This document shows, piece by piece, positions 13,940-20,837 of a DNA stretch of 21,348 nt. Source of the stretch: Clostridiales bacterium (GTDB lineage: Bacteria; Bacillota; Clostridia; Oscillospirales; Oscillospiraceae). A program made the position numbers and the translations under genes. The stretch's first letter is position 1; every line of letters begins with the position of its first letter. Under the pieces are notes generated by a model. The model did no database searches, was not told the DNA's origin, and worked only from the letters and a program-made list of their open reading frames with translations. Where the stretch lies: contig SFLH01000018.1 in NCBI GenBank assembly GCA_004554585.1, positions 1 to 21,348 of the forward strand. Direction: 5' to 3'.

Positions 13940-16672
13940 TCAGTAGACCACTACCGTGGTGCCGTTGGGGATGTTGTTGTACATCCACCAGATGTCATCG
14001 TTGTACATCCGCAGGCAGCCGTGGCTGATGGGAAAGCCGATGCGGGCGTCGTAGTACCGGTCCGAGTTCATGGGCCAGTACTGCAGGCGGGAGTGGAAGG
14101 CATACCCCGAGGTGCCGTAAAAGCGAACGATGGGGCCGCAGTAGTAGGAACCGTAGTCCCAGGCGGTCTGTTTGTAAGAGGTGGTGAACACGCCGCGAAT
14201 GGTGGGCGTGGCGTTGGTGCCAGAGCCGCACAGGCAGGTGCGGATGAGTTTCCACTTGCCCTGAGACCCTTCAAAAATGTTCACCCGCTGGTAGGTCAAG
14301 TTGACCCACACTAGGTATTTGGTGTTGCTCTGGTAGCCCTTGAGGTTGACCCAAGCGGTCTTGATCTCCGGCTTATAGTCGTGACTCTGGGCCCAGGCCA
14401 GGGTGTAGTTGCCGATGTAGCCGCTGGTCACTGTCTTGAGCACATCCTCGGCGGTCAGGCCGTGGTAATAGAGATAGTCGTAGTTCTCCAGCTGGATGGT
14501 CTTGGAGGCGGTCACCTTCTGCTGCCGGCCATCCTCCGTGGTGTAGGTGAGAACAAACTGAATCTCCGAGGTGAGCTTCATGTCCTCTGTATAGGTATAC
14601 TTGTGGGAGAGCTTGGGGATGTCCGTCCCCAGCAGGATGGTCTGGGTGGACACGGCCTTCCCGTCCACATACCAGCTGGCGGTGCAGTATTTCCCGGCCT
14701 CCAGATAGGTCAGGTCTGCGGTGACTTCCAAGGTCTTTCCCGCGGCCAAAGGCGAAGGCGCGCGGAGACTGGCCGACGCGTGGGCAATGCCGTTATCCGG
14801 GAAGTTTTCCAGCTTCACCTGGGCCTGTCCGGAGACCTCCTGCTGCCGGCCGTCCTGGGTGGTGTAGGTTAGGCGATAGGACACGGTGCTGGTCTCCGGC
14901 ATGCCGTAATAGTAATCATACTGATGGGTGAGCTTGGCCGTCTGGCCGCTGCCCAGGGTAAAGGAGCCGGAGGCCACCTCTTTCCCGTCCACATACCAGT
15001 AACCGGTGCACACCTGGCCCTTTTCGGGGGTGTCCACCACGGCGGTGGCGTTGAGGGCGGCACCGGCAGCCAGGGTCTCTGGGAGAGTCACCTGGATCTC
15101 GGCGTCGACCAGGCCAAGGTCATCGAAGGTTTCCAGTTCCACCGGGGCGCTGTCCTCCTGGGTAAAGACATCTCCGTCGTTGTTCGTGTACTGCAGGACG
15201 AACTTGACTGTGGCGTCCAGATTCAGGTCATGGGTGTAGTTGGGAACAAAGTGAGAGACGGGATCTTCCTTGCCCAGGATCAGGTCGGTCTGCTCCATGA
15301 GTTCCCCATTGAGGTACCAAAGGCCAACGCAGCGTTTTCCCAGGTCCTCCTCCGGCACCGTCAGCCGGGCGGTGGCTTGAAGGGTCTCCCCTGCGGCAAG
15401 ATCTTTGGGCGCCTTCAGATCCACAGTGACATTCTTGATGTCATAGCCCGTCCACCGTTCCAGTTTCCCCTTGGAGACGGTGAGAGTATAATACCGGGTG
15501 TTCAGACGCACCTGATCTGCCCGGCCGCTGCCCTTAACGGTGTTGTCCCGGCCGGCTAAGAGAATGTCTTTGGCAGTCCCATTGAGGGTCAGAACGTTGT
15601 CTGTCCCCAAAACGGTAATCTGCTCCATGGAGCAGCCCCGCGCCAGGGAGATGGTGTTGCCGCTGCCAGAGATCACCAGGCGCTCCAGCGAGCTGTTTAC
15701 GGTGATGGTCCGGTTGCTGCCGGTGATCTCCATTCCCTTGGCCTTGCCAGCAAAAGAGACATCACCGGTTCCCTGCCCCACCACCAAGGTATCCAGCGCG
15801 TAGGTTTCCGGCAAAGACAGGGTCACATCGCCGTTCTTAGCCCCCAGGACCAGGCGGCCGATGGAACCGGTGCCGGCCAAGGCAAGCGAGGTCAAATTGT
15901 CTGCGCAGATGGTGACGGCATCGGCGGTCACGTCGGTCAGGTGGATGCTCTGTGCCGATTGGTCAAACCACAGGTCACCGGCAGTCACCCCGGTCAAATC
16001 CGCGGCGCCAGAGAGAACCGAACCCGTTCCGGTGTGTCCCGTATAGGCGTCGGCCGTGGTGTGCTGGTCGGCCACGCGGTAAAGAATGGTGGCAAACTCT
16101 GCCCGGGTCAGAGGCTGGTCCAGTTTGAGCTGATCACCAATTCCGTTGACGATCCCCTGCTCCACCAAGGCCGCAGCGGTCTTAGCCACAGCGGCATCCA
16201 GAAACTCTGTGTCTGAGAACTGCTCCAGCACAGACAGGTCCGGCTGGGCGGGCACCAGCTGGAAGGCTTGGGCAAACATGAGGAAGGAATCCCCGCGGGA
16301 GATGGGATCTTCCAGCTTTCCTGCCGCGCTCTCATCCAGCAGCCCAGCGTAGACACCTTTTGCCACATCCTGGGCATACCAGGCGTCAGCCGGAATGTCA
16401 AAGGCACTGGTATCCCCCATGCCGGTGACATGGAGGACCCGGCAGAGTATGGTGACCGCCTGGGCCACTGTCACACTGCTGTTGGGGGCCATGGCGGTGT
16501 CGCTGACGCCTTTCAGAATGCCGTCCTCATAGGCCTGACGCAGGGTGTCTTGCGCCCAGTGGCCCTTTACGTCGCTCATGTCTTCAAAGGCGGCACCGGC
16601 AGGTACCGCAAGGCTGAGCAGCATGCTCACAGCCAGAAGCAGGGGGATGGTTTTGCGAAGCAACTGTTTCAT
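13940..16672 (-). CDS. Secreted SLH-domain L,D-transpeptidase (YkuD)
   Basis: A 910-residue exported enzyme. A signal peptide spans residues 1-27 (hydrophobic LLLAVSMLLSLAVPAGA, cut near AGAA). Three SLH repeats follow at about 29-85, 88-142 and 150-203, which should bind secondary cell-wall polymer. Residues ~225-405 hold short beta-repeats (GTGSIGRLVLG, NRTITVNSSLERLVISGSGNTISL, TDNVLTLNG) that look like a beta-helix. Three similar Ig-like repeats (about 415-515, 523-622, 632-730) share LAAGxxLxxTAxL, a Cys before WYxxGK, and a Y-T-x-x-DG turn. The YkuD domain occupies about 775-910 with H860 and the catalytic SHGCLR (Cys886). It should form 3-3 peptide crosslinks in peptidoglycan at the cell surface. 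The start at 16672 has GGAGG eight bases upstream and a promoter at 16748-16776. Confidence 0.9.
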   Translation of the reverse strand: MKQLLRKTIPLLLAVSMLLSLAVPAGAAFEDMSDVKGHWAQDTLRQAYEDGILKGVSDTAMAPNSSVTVAQAVTILCRVLHVTGMGDTSAFDIPADAWYAQDVAKGVYAGLLDESAAGKLEDPISRGDSFLMFAQAFQLVPAQPDLSVLEQFSDTEFLDAAVAKTAAALVEQGIVNGIGDQLKLDQPLTRAEFATILYRVADQHTTADAYTGHTGTGSVLSGAADLTGVTAGDLWFDQSAQSIHLTDVTADAVTICADNLTSLALAGTGSIGRLVLGAKNGDVTLSLPETYALDTLVVGQGTGDVSFAGKAKGMEITGSNRTITVNSSLERLVISGSGNTISLARGCSMEQITVLGTDNVLTLNGTAKDILLAGRDNTVKGSGRADQVRLNTRYYTLTVSKGKLERWTGYDIKNVTVDLKAPKDLAAGETLQATARLTVPEEDLGKRCVGLWYLNGELMEQTDLILGKEDPVSHFVPNYTHDLNLDATVKFVLQYTNNDGDVFTQEDSAPVELETFDDLGLVDAEIQVTLPETLAAGAALNATAVVDTPEKGQVCTGYWYVDGKEVASGSFTLGSGQTAKLTHQYDYYYGMPETSTVSYRLTYTTQDGRQQEVSGQAQVKLENFPDNGIAHASASLRAPSPLAAGKTLEVTADLTYLEAGKYCTASWYVDGKAVSTQTILLGTDIPKLSHKYTYTEDMKLTSEIQFVLTYTTEDGRQQKVTASKTIQLENYDYLYYHGLTAEDVLKTVTSGYIGNYTLAWAQSHDYKPEIKTAWVNLKGYQSNTKYLVWVNLTYQRVNIFEGSQGKWKLIRTCLCGSGTNATPTIRGVFTTSYKQTAWDYGSYYCGPIVRFYGTSGYAFHSRLQYWPMNSDRYYDARIGFPISHGCLRMYNDDIWWMYNNIPNGTTVVVY

Positions 16673-16700
16673 CGTGTCTTCCTCCCTCATTCGGGTTCTG

Positions 16701-16731
16701 CCCCCTCTGCCGGCAGCCGGAACAGAGGGGG
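16701..16731 (-). promoter_or_regulatory. Stem-loop in the leader of the L,D-transpeptidase mRNA
   Basis: CCCCCTCTG and CAGAGGGGG (9 pairs) enclose a 13-base loop just after the expected transcription start and about 14 bases before the ribosome binding site. No T run follows, so it is not a terminator. It may protect the 5' end. One arm (CCCCCTC on the mRNA) could also pair with the GAGGGAGG of the binding site. Confidence 0.45.
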
Positions 16732-16747
16732 AAATGTGTTCTTTCAG

Positions 16748-16776
16748 TGTAGCGGATTTTATGGGAAATTGCAATG
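16748..16776 (-). promoter_or_regulatory. Promoter of the L,D-transpeptidase gene
   Basis: On the minus strand TTGCAA (16776-16771), a 17-base spacer and TACACT (16753-16748). It looks vegetative rather than sporulation-specific. The leader is about 70 bases. Confidence 0.65.
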
Positions 16777-16858
16777 GCAGGACCCTCTTTTTCATCCCCT
16801 TCCTTTCTCGCCCTTCGCCCTGGGTTCCCCAGCAGATCGGCCGGAGAAACAAGAAGGG

Positions 16859-17569
16859 TCACCAATCGCCGGGAAAATTCAGCCTTGCCCGGCGCTGCTT
16901 CCAGTCGGGCAGGAAGGTGGCCAGACAGTCGTAAAAGGCTTTGGAGTGGTTGGGATGGACAAAATGGACCAGTTCGTGGCAAACCACATACTCCACACAG
17001 TCCATGGGCGCTTGGATCAGCTGCCGGGCAAAGGTGATTTCCCCCGCCGCCGGCTTGCAGCTGCCCCAGCGAGAGGTCATGGACCGCACCCGAATCTGCG
17101 GCTGCGGCACCCCCAGAGGCGCCATCGCTGGCTGAACCTGCCGGCAAAGCGCTTCGGTTACCTCCAGACAGTACCCTTTCAAAAAGGAGGCCATGGTTTT
17201 TACCCGCACCGAGGCGTTGTTCGGATCGGCAACGACAAGCCGGATGGTCTCCCCTTCCCGGAAGGCATGGTTCTTTTCCCCTTTTGCCACTACCACCTTG
17301 TGGGGCTGGCCCAAAAGATAGACCACAGACCCTGACTCATAATCCCCGGGGTCTGGCCGGCGGGGACGGGAGGCAAAGCGGTCCAAAGCACCCAGAAGAA
17401 AGGTTTCCTTTTGCCGCAGAATGGCCTCGATCTCCTCTTGCGGCACTTGCGGTCCGGCGGAAACTCCTACCGTTCCGTCCGCCCGGACCCGGATGTTGAT
17501 ATTTTTCACCGGCTTTCGCGTCAGCTCATAGGGGATGGTCCGCCCCTGCAGCTGGATGACCGCCTTCAC
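16859..17569 (-). CDS. YgjP-type (DUF45) M48-like metallopeptidase family protein
   Basis: A 236-residue protein of the YgjP/DUF45 family of predicted zinc metallopeptidases. The zinc motif HELVH lies at residues 198-202, followed by HPNHS with further candidate ligands (H205, H208), and the family block RSMTSRWGSCKPAAGEITFARQLI is at about 162-185. The N-terminus IPYELTRKPVKNINIRV and GVSAGPQVPQEEIEAIL are also typical. E. coli YgjP has been described as a UTP pyrophosphatase, so peptidase activity is not certain. The GTG start at 17569 overlaps the stop of the upstream thioesterase gene (GTGA) with no separate strong binding site. A longer frame upstream would run entirely inside the thioesterase gene. 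Confidence 0.85.
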   Translation of the reverse strand: MKAVIQLQGRTIPYELTRKPVKNINIRVRADGTVGVSAGPQVPQEEIEAILRQKETFLLGALDRFASRPRRPDPGDYESGSVVYLLGQPHKVVVAKGEKNHAFREGETIRLVVADPNNASVRVKTMASFLKGYCLEVTEALCRQVQPAMAPLGVPQPQIRVRSMTSRWGSCKPAAGEITFARQLIQAPMDCVEYVVCHELVHFVHPNHSKAFYDCLATFLPDWKQRRARLNFPGDW

Positions 17570-18315
17570 GACGAATGGGTCCGGGCCTGCAAAGAGAAGA
17601 AGGCCTTTACCAGGGTGGTTTCCCCTCGCTTGACCTGCACAGCCAGGGCGTCCTCCTCTTCCAGGCAATAAAAGCCCAGTTCCTCGCCTTCCACCCCTTC
17701 GTTCACGTAATGGATGTCAAAGTCCGTGATCCGGCGAGCGTCCCAGAAGGACGAGGGGCAGGCGTCCAAAATCAAACGGATGTAGTGAGTGTTATTGATG
17801 TGGCCGTTCATATCGGTGTCCATGGTGCGCACCTGGTAGCGATAGGCCAAATGGTCTTCGTCCAGCTTCAGCTTTATGCGCTGATAGGGCTCCGTGAACA
17901 CCGGGGGCAGCGGCTCCAGCTCTTTGGGAAAGGGTGTCGTTTCAATTCGGCGCAGACTGTGATCCGCCACGTCAATGGCGCACAGTTCCTGGCGGGCCCG
18001 GAGCAGAGGCCGGCCATCCAAGGATTCCACCAGAATGTTCAGGTGAACGGCCACCGAAGAGATCTTTACCGGGAAGACTTTCAGACGCACCCGATCCATC
18101 CAGAAAATCTCGCCGTCATAGTGTATCTTCGTGCGGGCCACTGCCCACACTGCCCCATGAGTCTGGGACATGCGAATGGCATCACATTGGTATTGGGAAA
18201 AGAACTCTGTCATGCCATCCTGGATCAGAAGGGCCGCGTGGAAGGCCCCCATCTCACACCGGCGGTCGGTATAGGTGGCGGTAACAAGCAACTCTTTTTC
18301 ATAGTAGTTTTTCAC
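17566..18315 (-). CDS. Acyl-ACP thioesterase
   Basis: A 249-residue double-hotdog thioesterase related to plant FatA/FatB and bacterial acyl-ACP thioesterases, which release free fatty acids from acyl carrier protein. The N-terminal hotdog starts at YYEKELLVTATYTDRRCEMG; the second begins near residue 158. Its catalytic-type motif DTDMNGHINNTHYIRLILD (166-184) supplies N170 and H172. It starts with GTG at 18315, with AAAGGAG 8 bases upstream. The metallopeptidase gene overlaps its stop by four bases, so the pair is co-translated. It diverges from the GIY-YIG gene across a region with two inverted repeats. I see no clear promoter for it. Confidence 0.88.
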   Translation of the reverse strand: MKNYYEKELLVTATYTDRRCEMGAFHAALLIQDGMTEFFSQYQCDAIRMSQTHGAVWAVARTKIHYDGEIFWMDRVRLKVFPVKISSVAVHLNILVESLDGRPLLRARQELCAIDVADHSLRRIETTPFPKELEPLPPVFTEPYQRIKLKLDEDHLAYRYQVRTMDTDMNGHINNTHYIRLILDACPSSFWDARRITDFDIHYVNEGVEGEELGFYCLEEEDALAVQVKRGETTLVKAFFSLQARTHSS

Positions 18316-18335
18316 GGGGATTCTCCTTTTCTAAG

Positions 18336-18374
18336 CCCGGCGCTGCCGGGATGACCGTTGCGCCTCAGGCGCAA
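18336..18374. repeat. Two adjacent inverted repeats in a divergent promoter region
   Basis: CCCGGC-GCT-GCCGGG (18336-18350) and TTGCGCCT-C-AGGCGCAA (18358-18374) are both perfect. The second overlaps the -35 box of the GIY-YIG promoter. They could be protein binding sites or hairpins in the thioesterase leader. Confidence 0.5.
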
Positions 18375-18386
18375 ATGCGATATACT
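18358..18386 (+). promoter_or_regulatory. Promoter of the GIY-YIG gene
   Basis: TTGCGC (18358-18363), a 17-base spacer and TATACT (18381-18386). The start codon follows about 57 bases later. Confidence 0.55.
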
Positions 18387-18443
18387 CATGTTGTAATTTT
18401 CGCTGTCTGCCAGACAAACAGCAAAGTAAGGGAGGCGCTGTCC

Positions 18444-18713
18444 ATGGCATCCAACGTCACCTATATTCTCCGCTGTGCCGACGGAACCCTGTACACCGGC
18501 TGGACCAATGACCTGGAGCGCCGTCTTCAGGCGCACAACGCCGGCATCGGGGCAAAATACACCCGTCCCCGCCGGCCAGTGACGCTGGTTTACCAAGAGA
18601 CCTTTCCCAGCAAGCAGCAGGCCATGCGTCGGGAGTGGGAAATCAAACAGCTCTCCCGCCCTGAAAAGCTACAGCTCATCGCCCAGCGGCCAGAGGCAAA
18701 AGAAAAACCGTGA
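18444..18713 (+). CDS. GIY-YIG nuclease-superfamily protein (YhbQ/UPF0213-like)
   Basis: An 89-residue single-domain member of the GIY-YIG family. The motif pair appears as VTYILRC (residues 5-11) and TLYTGWTNDL (15-24), the conserved Arg is R27 (ERRLQAHN), and the metal-binding Glu is E64 (AMRREWEIKQL). Stand-alone proteins of this size are widespread; some process DNA, but the natural role is not settled. The ATG at 18444 follows GGGAGG at 8 bases; a longer frame begins before the transcription start. Its last codons and stop (EKP, TGA) form one arm of the terminator shared with the membrane protein gene. Confidence 0.88.
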   Translation: MASNVTYILRCADGTLYTGWTNDLERRLQAHNAGIGAKYTRPRRPVTLVYQETFPSKQQAMRREWEIKQLSRPEKLQLIAQRPEAKEKP

Positions 18714-18734
18714 GCACAGGGCCTCACGGTTTTT
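18703..18734. terminator. Bidirectional terminator overlapping both convergent stop codons
   Basis: AAAAACCGTGAG (18703-18714) and CTCACGGTTTTT (18723-18734) pair perfectly around an 8-base loop. The GIY-YIG stop (18711-18713) lies in the left arm and the membrane-protein stop (18724-18726) in the right arm. Confidence 0.85.
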
Positions 18735-19116
18735 CCTGGGGTTCCCCATCCTCTGCTGTTTGGCTGGTTCCCTCATCCCGGTCCTCTCCCTTGATAGGAG
18801 CGGGGACCTGCTGGGCATCGTCCGGCGGAGCAGCTGTTTGAACAGGTCCCCCCTTTTTCTCTTTGCGATAGGCCAGATAGTGGCGCACCGCCAAAAGGAA
18901 GAAGAGAATCCAAATTTTTGTTCCAAACAGCCACATGCTGTCCACACCGGGCATCAGGGCAGAGATGGCTCTGTCCCAGAAAACACTCACCAGCAAGGTC
19001 AGCCACAGGAGCACCAGAGAAAAGAACATGTTCCTCCGCCGCAGGAATCTATCCTGCAGAAGGAGCAGCACGATCCAGATGATCAGCCAAGGCAGGTTTA
19101 CTGTCAACTGCCCCAT
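18724..19116 (-). CDS. Small membrane protein of unknown function
   Basis: A protein of 130 residues that I do not recognise. It has three hydrophobic segments, about residues 8-22 (LPWLIIWIVLLLL), 31-48 (MFFSLVLLWLTLLVSVFW) and 60-77 (DSMWLFGTKIWILFFLLAV), with basic loops (RFLRRR, RKEKKGG) and a charged, Pro- and Asp/Glu-rich tail that should be cytoplasmic. The start at 19116 is chosen because the promoter at 19151-19179 puts the transcript start near 19144, downstream of an earlier in-frame codon. The binding site GTGAGG is weak and 11 bases away. The gene ends in the same EKP-stop as the convergent GIY-YIG gene. Confidence 0.65.
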   Translation of the reverse strand: MGQLTVNLPWLIIWIVLLLLQDRFLRRRNMFFSLVLLWLTLLVSVFWDRAISALMPGVDSMWLFGTKIWILFFLLAVRHYLAYRKEKKGGPVQTAAPPDDAQQVPAPIKGEDRDEGTSQTAEDGEPQEKP

Positions 19117-19150
19117 AGGATCTGTCGCCTCACTCTCATGGATTTGTTTT

Positions 19151-19179
19151 ATTGTAGCACATTTCTCCCCCGTCCACAA
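19151..19179 (-). promoter_or_regulatory. Promoter of the small membrane protein gene
   Basis: On the minus strand TTGTGG (19179-19174), a 17-base spacer and TACAAT (19156-19151). Confidence 0.6.
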
Positions 19180-19243
19180 GGCATAGGGCAGGATTCTCTG
19201 CGCCTACCCAACGGGCTTTTTTCCGCCGCTTGGCAAAAAAACC

Positions 19244-19271
19244 TTTACTTTTTCTTCATTTGTGTTATAAT
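19244..19271 (+). promoter_or_regulatory. Promoter of tRNA-Ala
   Basis: TTTACT (19244-19249), a 16-base T-rich spacer and a perfect TATAAT (19266-19271). The tRNA begins about 49 bases after the -10 box. Confidence 0.65.
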
Positions 19272-19319
19272 ATCATTTCAGTGCAGGTGTTTTTGCCATA
19301 GCGCCCGCCTGTTCTATCC

Positions 19320-19395
19320 GGGCCTGTAGCTCAGCTGGGAGAGCGTTCGGTTCGCATCCGAGAGGTCGACGGTTCGATCCCGTTCAGGTCCACCA
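19320..19395 (+). tRNA. tRNA-Ala (anticodon CGC)
   Basis: A 76-base class I tRNA with an encoded CCA (19393-19395). The acceptor GGGCCTG pairs with CAGGTCC and contains the G3-U70 wobble that defines alanine tRNAs; the discriminator is A. The anticodon arm TTCGG-TTCGCAT-CCGAG carries CGC, reading GCG. The D-arm (GCTCAGCTGGGAGAGC) and T-arm (GACGGTTCGATCCCGTT) are normal. Confidence 0.92.
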
Positions 19396-19432
19396 AAAAG
19401 AAAGACACGACTTACGTCGTGTCTTTCTTTTT
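19395..19432 (+). terminator. Terminator of tRNA-Ala
   Basis: AAAAAGAAAGACACGAC and GTCGTGTCTTTCTTTTT form a perfect 17-base-pair stem around TTAC, starting at the last base of the tRNA CCA. Confidence 0.9.
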
Positions 19433-19515
19433 GGTAACTGCAAGGTATTTCATTGCTCGGTGGAAGTGAATTCTGCCTGCGCCAAGGTTTTTGCCAGAGG
19501 CGAAAACGCTTGCAC

Positions 19516-19625
19516 GGCGCATCAGCGCCACCCCGACCTGCGGGGCCCCATACTCTGCTGGCATCCATGCTGTTTGGATGCCACAAAGATCGACAAACTT
19601 CGTCAGAGGTTTGCCGATCTTTTTT
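19516..19625 (+). ncRNA. Candidate structured RNA with terminator
   Basis: Four hairpins in a row: GGCGC-ATCA-GCGCC (19516-19529), CCCCG-ACCTG-CGGGG (19531-19545), GGCATCCA/TGGATGCC (19560-19582) and a terminator stem (19585-19625). No promoter is clear, and transcription from tRNA-Ala should stop at 19432. It fits no RNA family I know. It could be a small RNA or the decayed end of an older unit. Confidence 0.3.
19585..19625 (+). terminator. Intrinsic terminator with no recognised upstream gene
   Basis: AAAGATCG-A-CAAAC pairs with GTTTG-C-CGATCTTT, one mismatch inside, followed by a run of T. It is a strong terminator with no gene directly before it. Confidence 0.7.
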
Positions 19626-20084
19626 GTCCTCTTTTCCTACTTCACGCCACCCAATTTTTTAGTTTGGCTTTCGGACGCTATTCTCCGTGTGATATCCACC
19701 GGAATGTACGGTATTTTAGAGTGGATGAGAGGGCGCAGCCAATCAAATCACATCATCTTACGGCGAAACGGCTCAACTTGCGTACAAAACGATGCTCGTT
19801 ATTTTCCTTGGGTATTACCGTGCAGATGTATAATAATAAAAAACTTCTGGATTCCTTTCTTGGCTTTCTCTGCCTTGGATGTAACCTCATACCAGCTTTC
19901 TGGGCTAGCCCCGACACATTCCACGATGCCCTGTTCCATTTCCGTTCCACAATTCAAACACGTCCTGTTTCCTTCCCCCGCTTTGCTTCACAATTTTCTC
20001 GCCTGTGCCTAGCCGTCTACTCAGATGACAAACTAAGAAACCGCAAGAAAAACAGCCCCAAATCTACCCCATATAAACGGAATC

Positions 20085-20113
20085 TTGTACCCGGCTGGAG
20101 GTCGTGATAAGAT
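20085..20113 (+). promoter_or_regulatory. Promoter of the calcineurin-like phosphatase gene
   Basis: TTGTAC (20085-20090), a 17-base spacer and TAAGAT (20108-20113). It places the transcript start near 20120, which excludes the in-frame codon at 20104 as the start. Confidence 0.55.
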
Positions 20114-20145
20114 GTAGGTACTTTTTCAGAACGGGGGCAAGGTTT

Positions 20146-20817
20146 ATGATATACTGCATGGCGGATCTCCACGGTGAGCGGGACTGGTTTGAACAGATGC
20201 TGAAACAAATCGGCTTCTCCGACATGGATCATCTGTACATCCTGGGCGACGTAATTGACCGGGGTCCCGATGGCGTTGCGCTGCTGGAACAGATCATGCA
20301 GGCCCCCAACATGACGCTGCTCCTGGGAAACCACGAGCAGATGTGTCTGAGCACACTGGGCCCCCACAACGAATACGGCGCGCGGGAGCTGTGGCGCCAG
20401 AACGGCGGGATGGTCACTTACCGGCAGCTGCGTTACCGTTGTTCCCTTCCCCAACGAAACCGCATCCTCCGCTTCCTGTCTGCCCTGCCGGATCATTGGG
20501 ACCTCACGGTGGGCACGCAAAAGTTTCACCTGGTCCACGGCTGCCCGGGAAACGATCGCCACACCCGCATCTGGGGGCGGGTGGAACCGGGCAGCGTGAG
20601 TCCTTATCCAAACACCATCTGCATCGTTGGTCATACCCCTACCGTTTTCCTCACCGGCAGAACGGGGGAAGACCTTTCCATCTGGCGTGGAAACGGGATC
20701 CTCAACATTGACTGCGGCTGCGGCAGCCGAAATGCCATCCACCGCCGTCTAGCCTGCCTGCGTCTGGACGATATGGCGGAATTCTACGTAGGTGGAGCAA
20801 ATCAAAACCACCGGTAA
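20146..20817 (+). CDS. Calcineurin-like metallophosphoesterase (protein phosphatase type)
   Basis: A 223-residue PPP-type metallophosphatase. The metal motifs are in order: D7-x-H9-G (MADLHGERDWF), GDVIDRGPDG (residues 34-43), GNHE (61-64), a VHG near residue 140 and GHTP near 176. The family contains Ser/Thr protein phosphatases and ApaH-like Ap4A hydrolases; the GDxIDRGPD wording suits a bacterial PrpA/PrpE-like protein phosphatase, but the substrate is not certain. It starts at 20146, with a modest GGGGGCAAGG upstream. The last six codons and the TAA stop lie in the terminator hairpin. Confidence 0.88.
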   Translation: MIYCMADLHGERDWFEQMLKQIGFSDMDHLYILGDVIDRGPDGVALLEQIMQAPNMTLLLGNHEQMCLSTLGPHNEYGARELWRQNGGMVTYRQLRYRCSLPQRNRILRFLSALPDHWDLTVGTQKFHLVHGCPGNDRHTRIWGRVEPGSVSPYPNTICIVGHTPTVFLTGRTGEDLSIWRGNGILNIDCGCGSRNAIHRRLACLRLDDMAEFYVGGANQNHR

Positions 20818-20835
20818 AACCGGTGGTTTTGATTT
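20799..20835. terminator. Bidirectional terminator containing the phosphatase stop codon
   Basis: AAATCAAAACCACCGG (20799-20814) pairs perfectly with CCGGTGGTTTTGATTT (20820-20835) around TAAAA. The stop codon TAA is in the loop (20815-20817). The SLH gene ends at 20838 on the other strand. Confidence 0.85.
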
Positions 20836-20837
20836 AC

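Larger units (their letters stand above)
19433..20145. other. Non-coding region, no recognisable gene
   Basis: About 710 bases between tRNA-Ala and the phosphatase. The first 190 bases are GC-rich and full of hairpins; the rest (about 19626-20080) is AT-richer. Two overlapping plus-strand frames of 170-215 codons are open here, but they lack binding sites, are unlike any family I know, and have a composition of translated non-coding DNA (many Cys, Trp, Phe, His). The phosphatase promoter lies at the right edge. Confidence 0.5.

Noticed and set aside
19370..19395. 3' end of tRNA-Ala as an integration (att) site
   Set aside because: I found no second copy of the 3' end in the window and no integrase gene.
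19314..19586. Minus-strand frame of 90 codons with GPERDRTVDLSDANRTLSQLS
   Set aside because: It is the reverse reading of tRNA-Ala and its terminator. The peptide is a common annotation artefact.
19460..20107. Two overlapping plus-strand frames of 215 and 173 codons
   Set aside because: They have no ribosome binding site, run across the terminator at 19585-19625, overlap each other, and resemble translated non-coding sequence.
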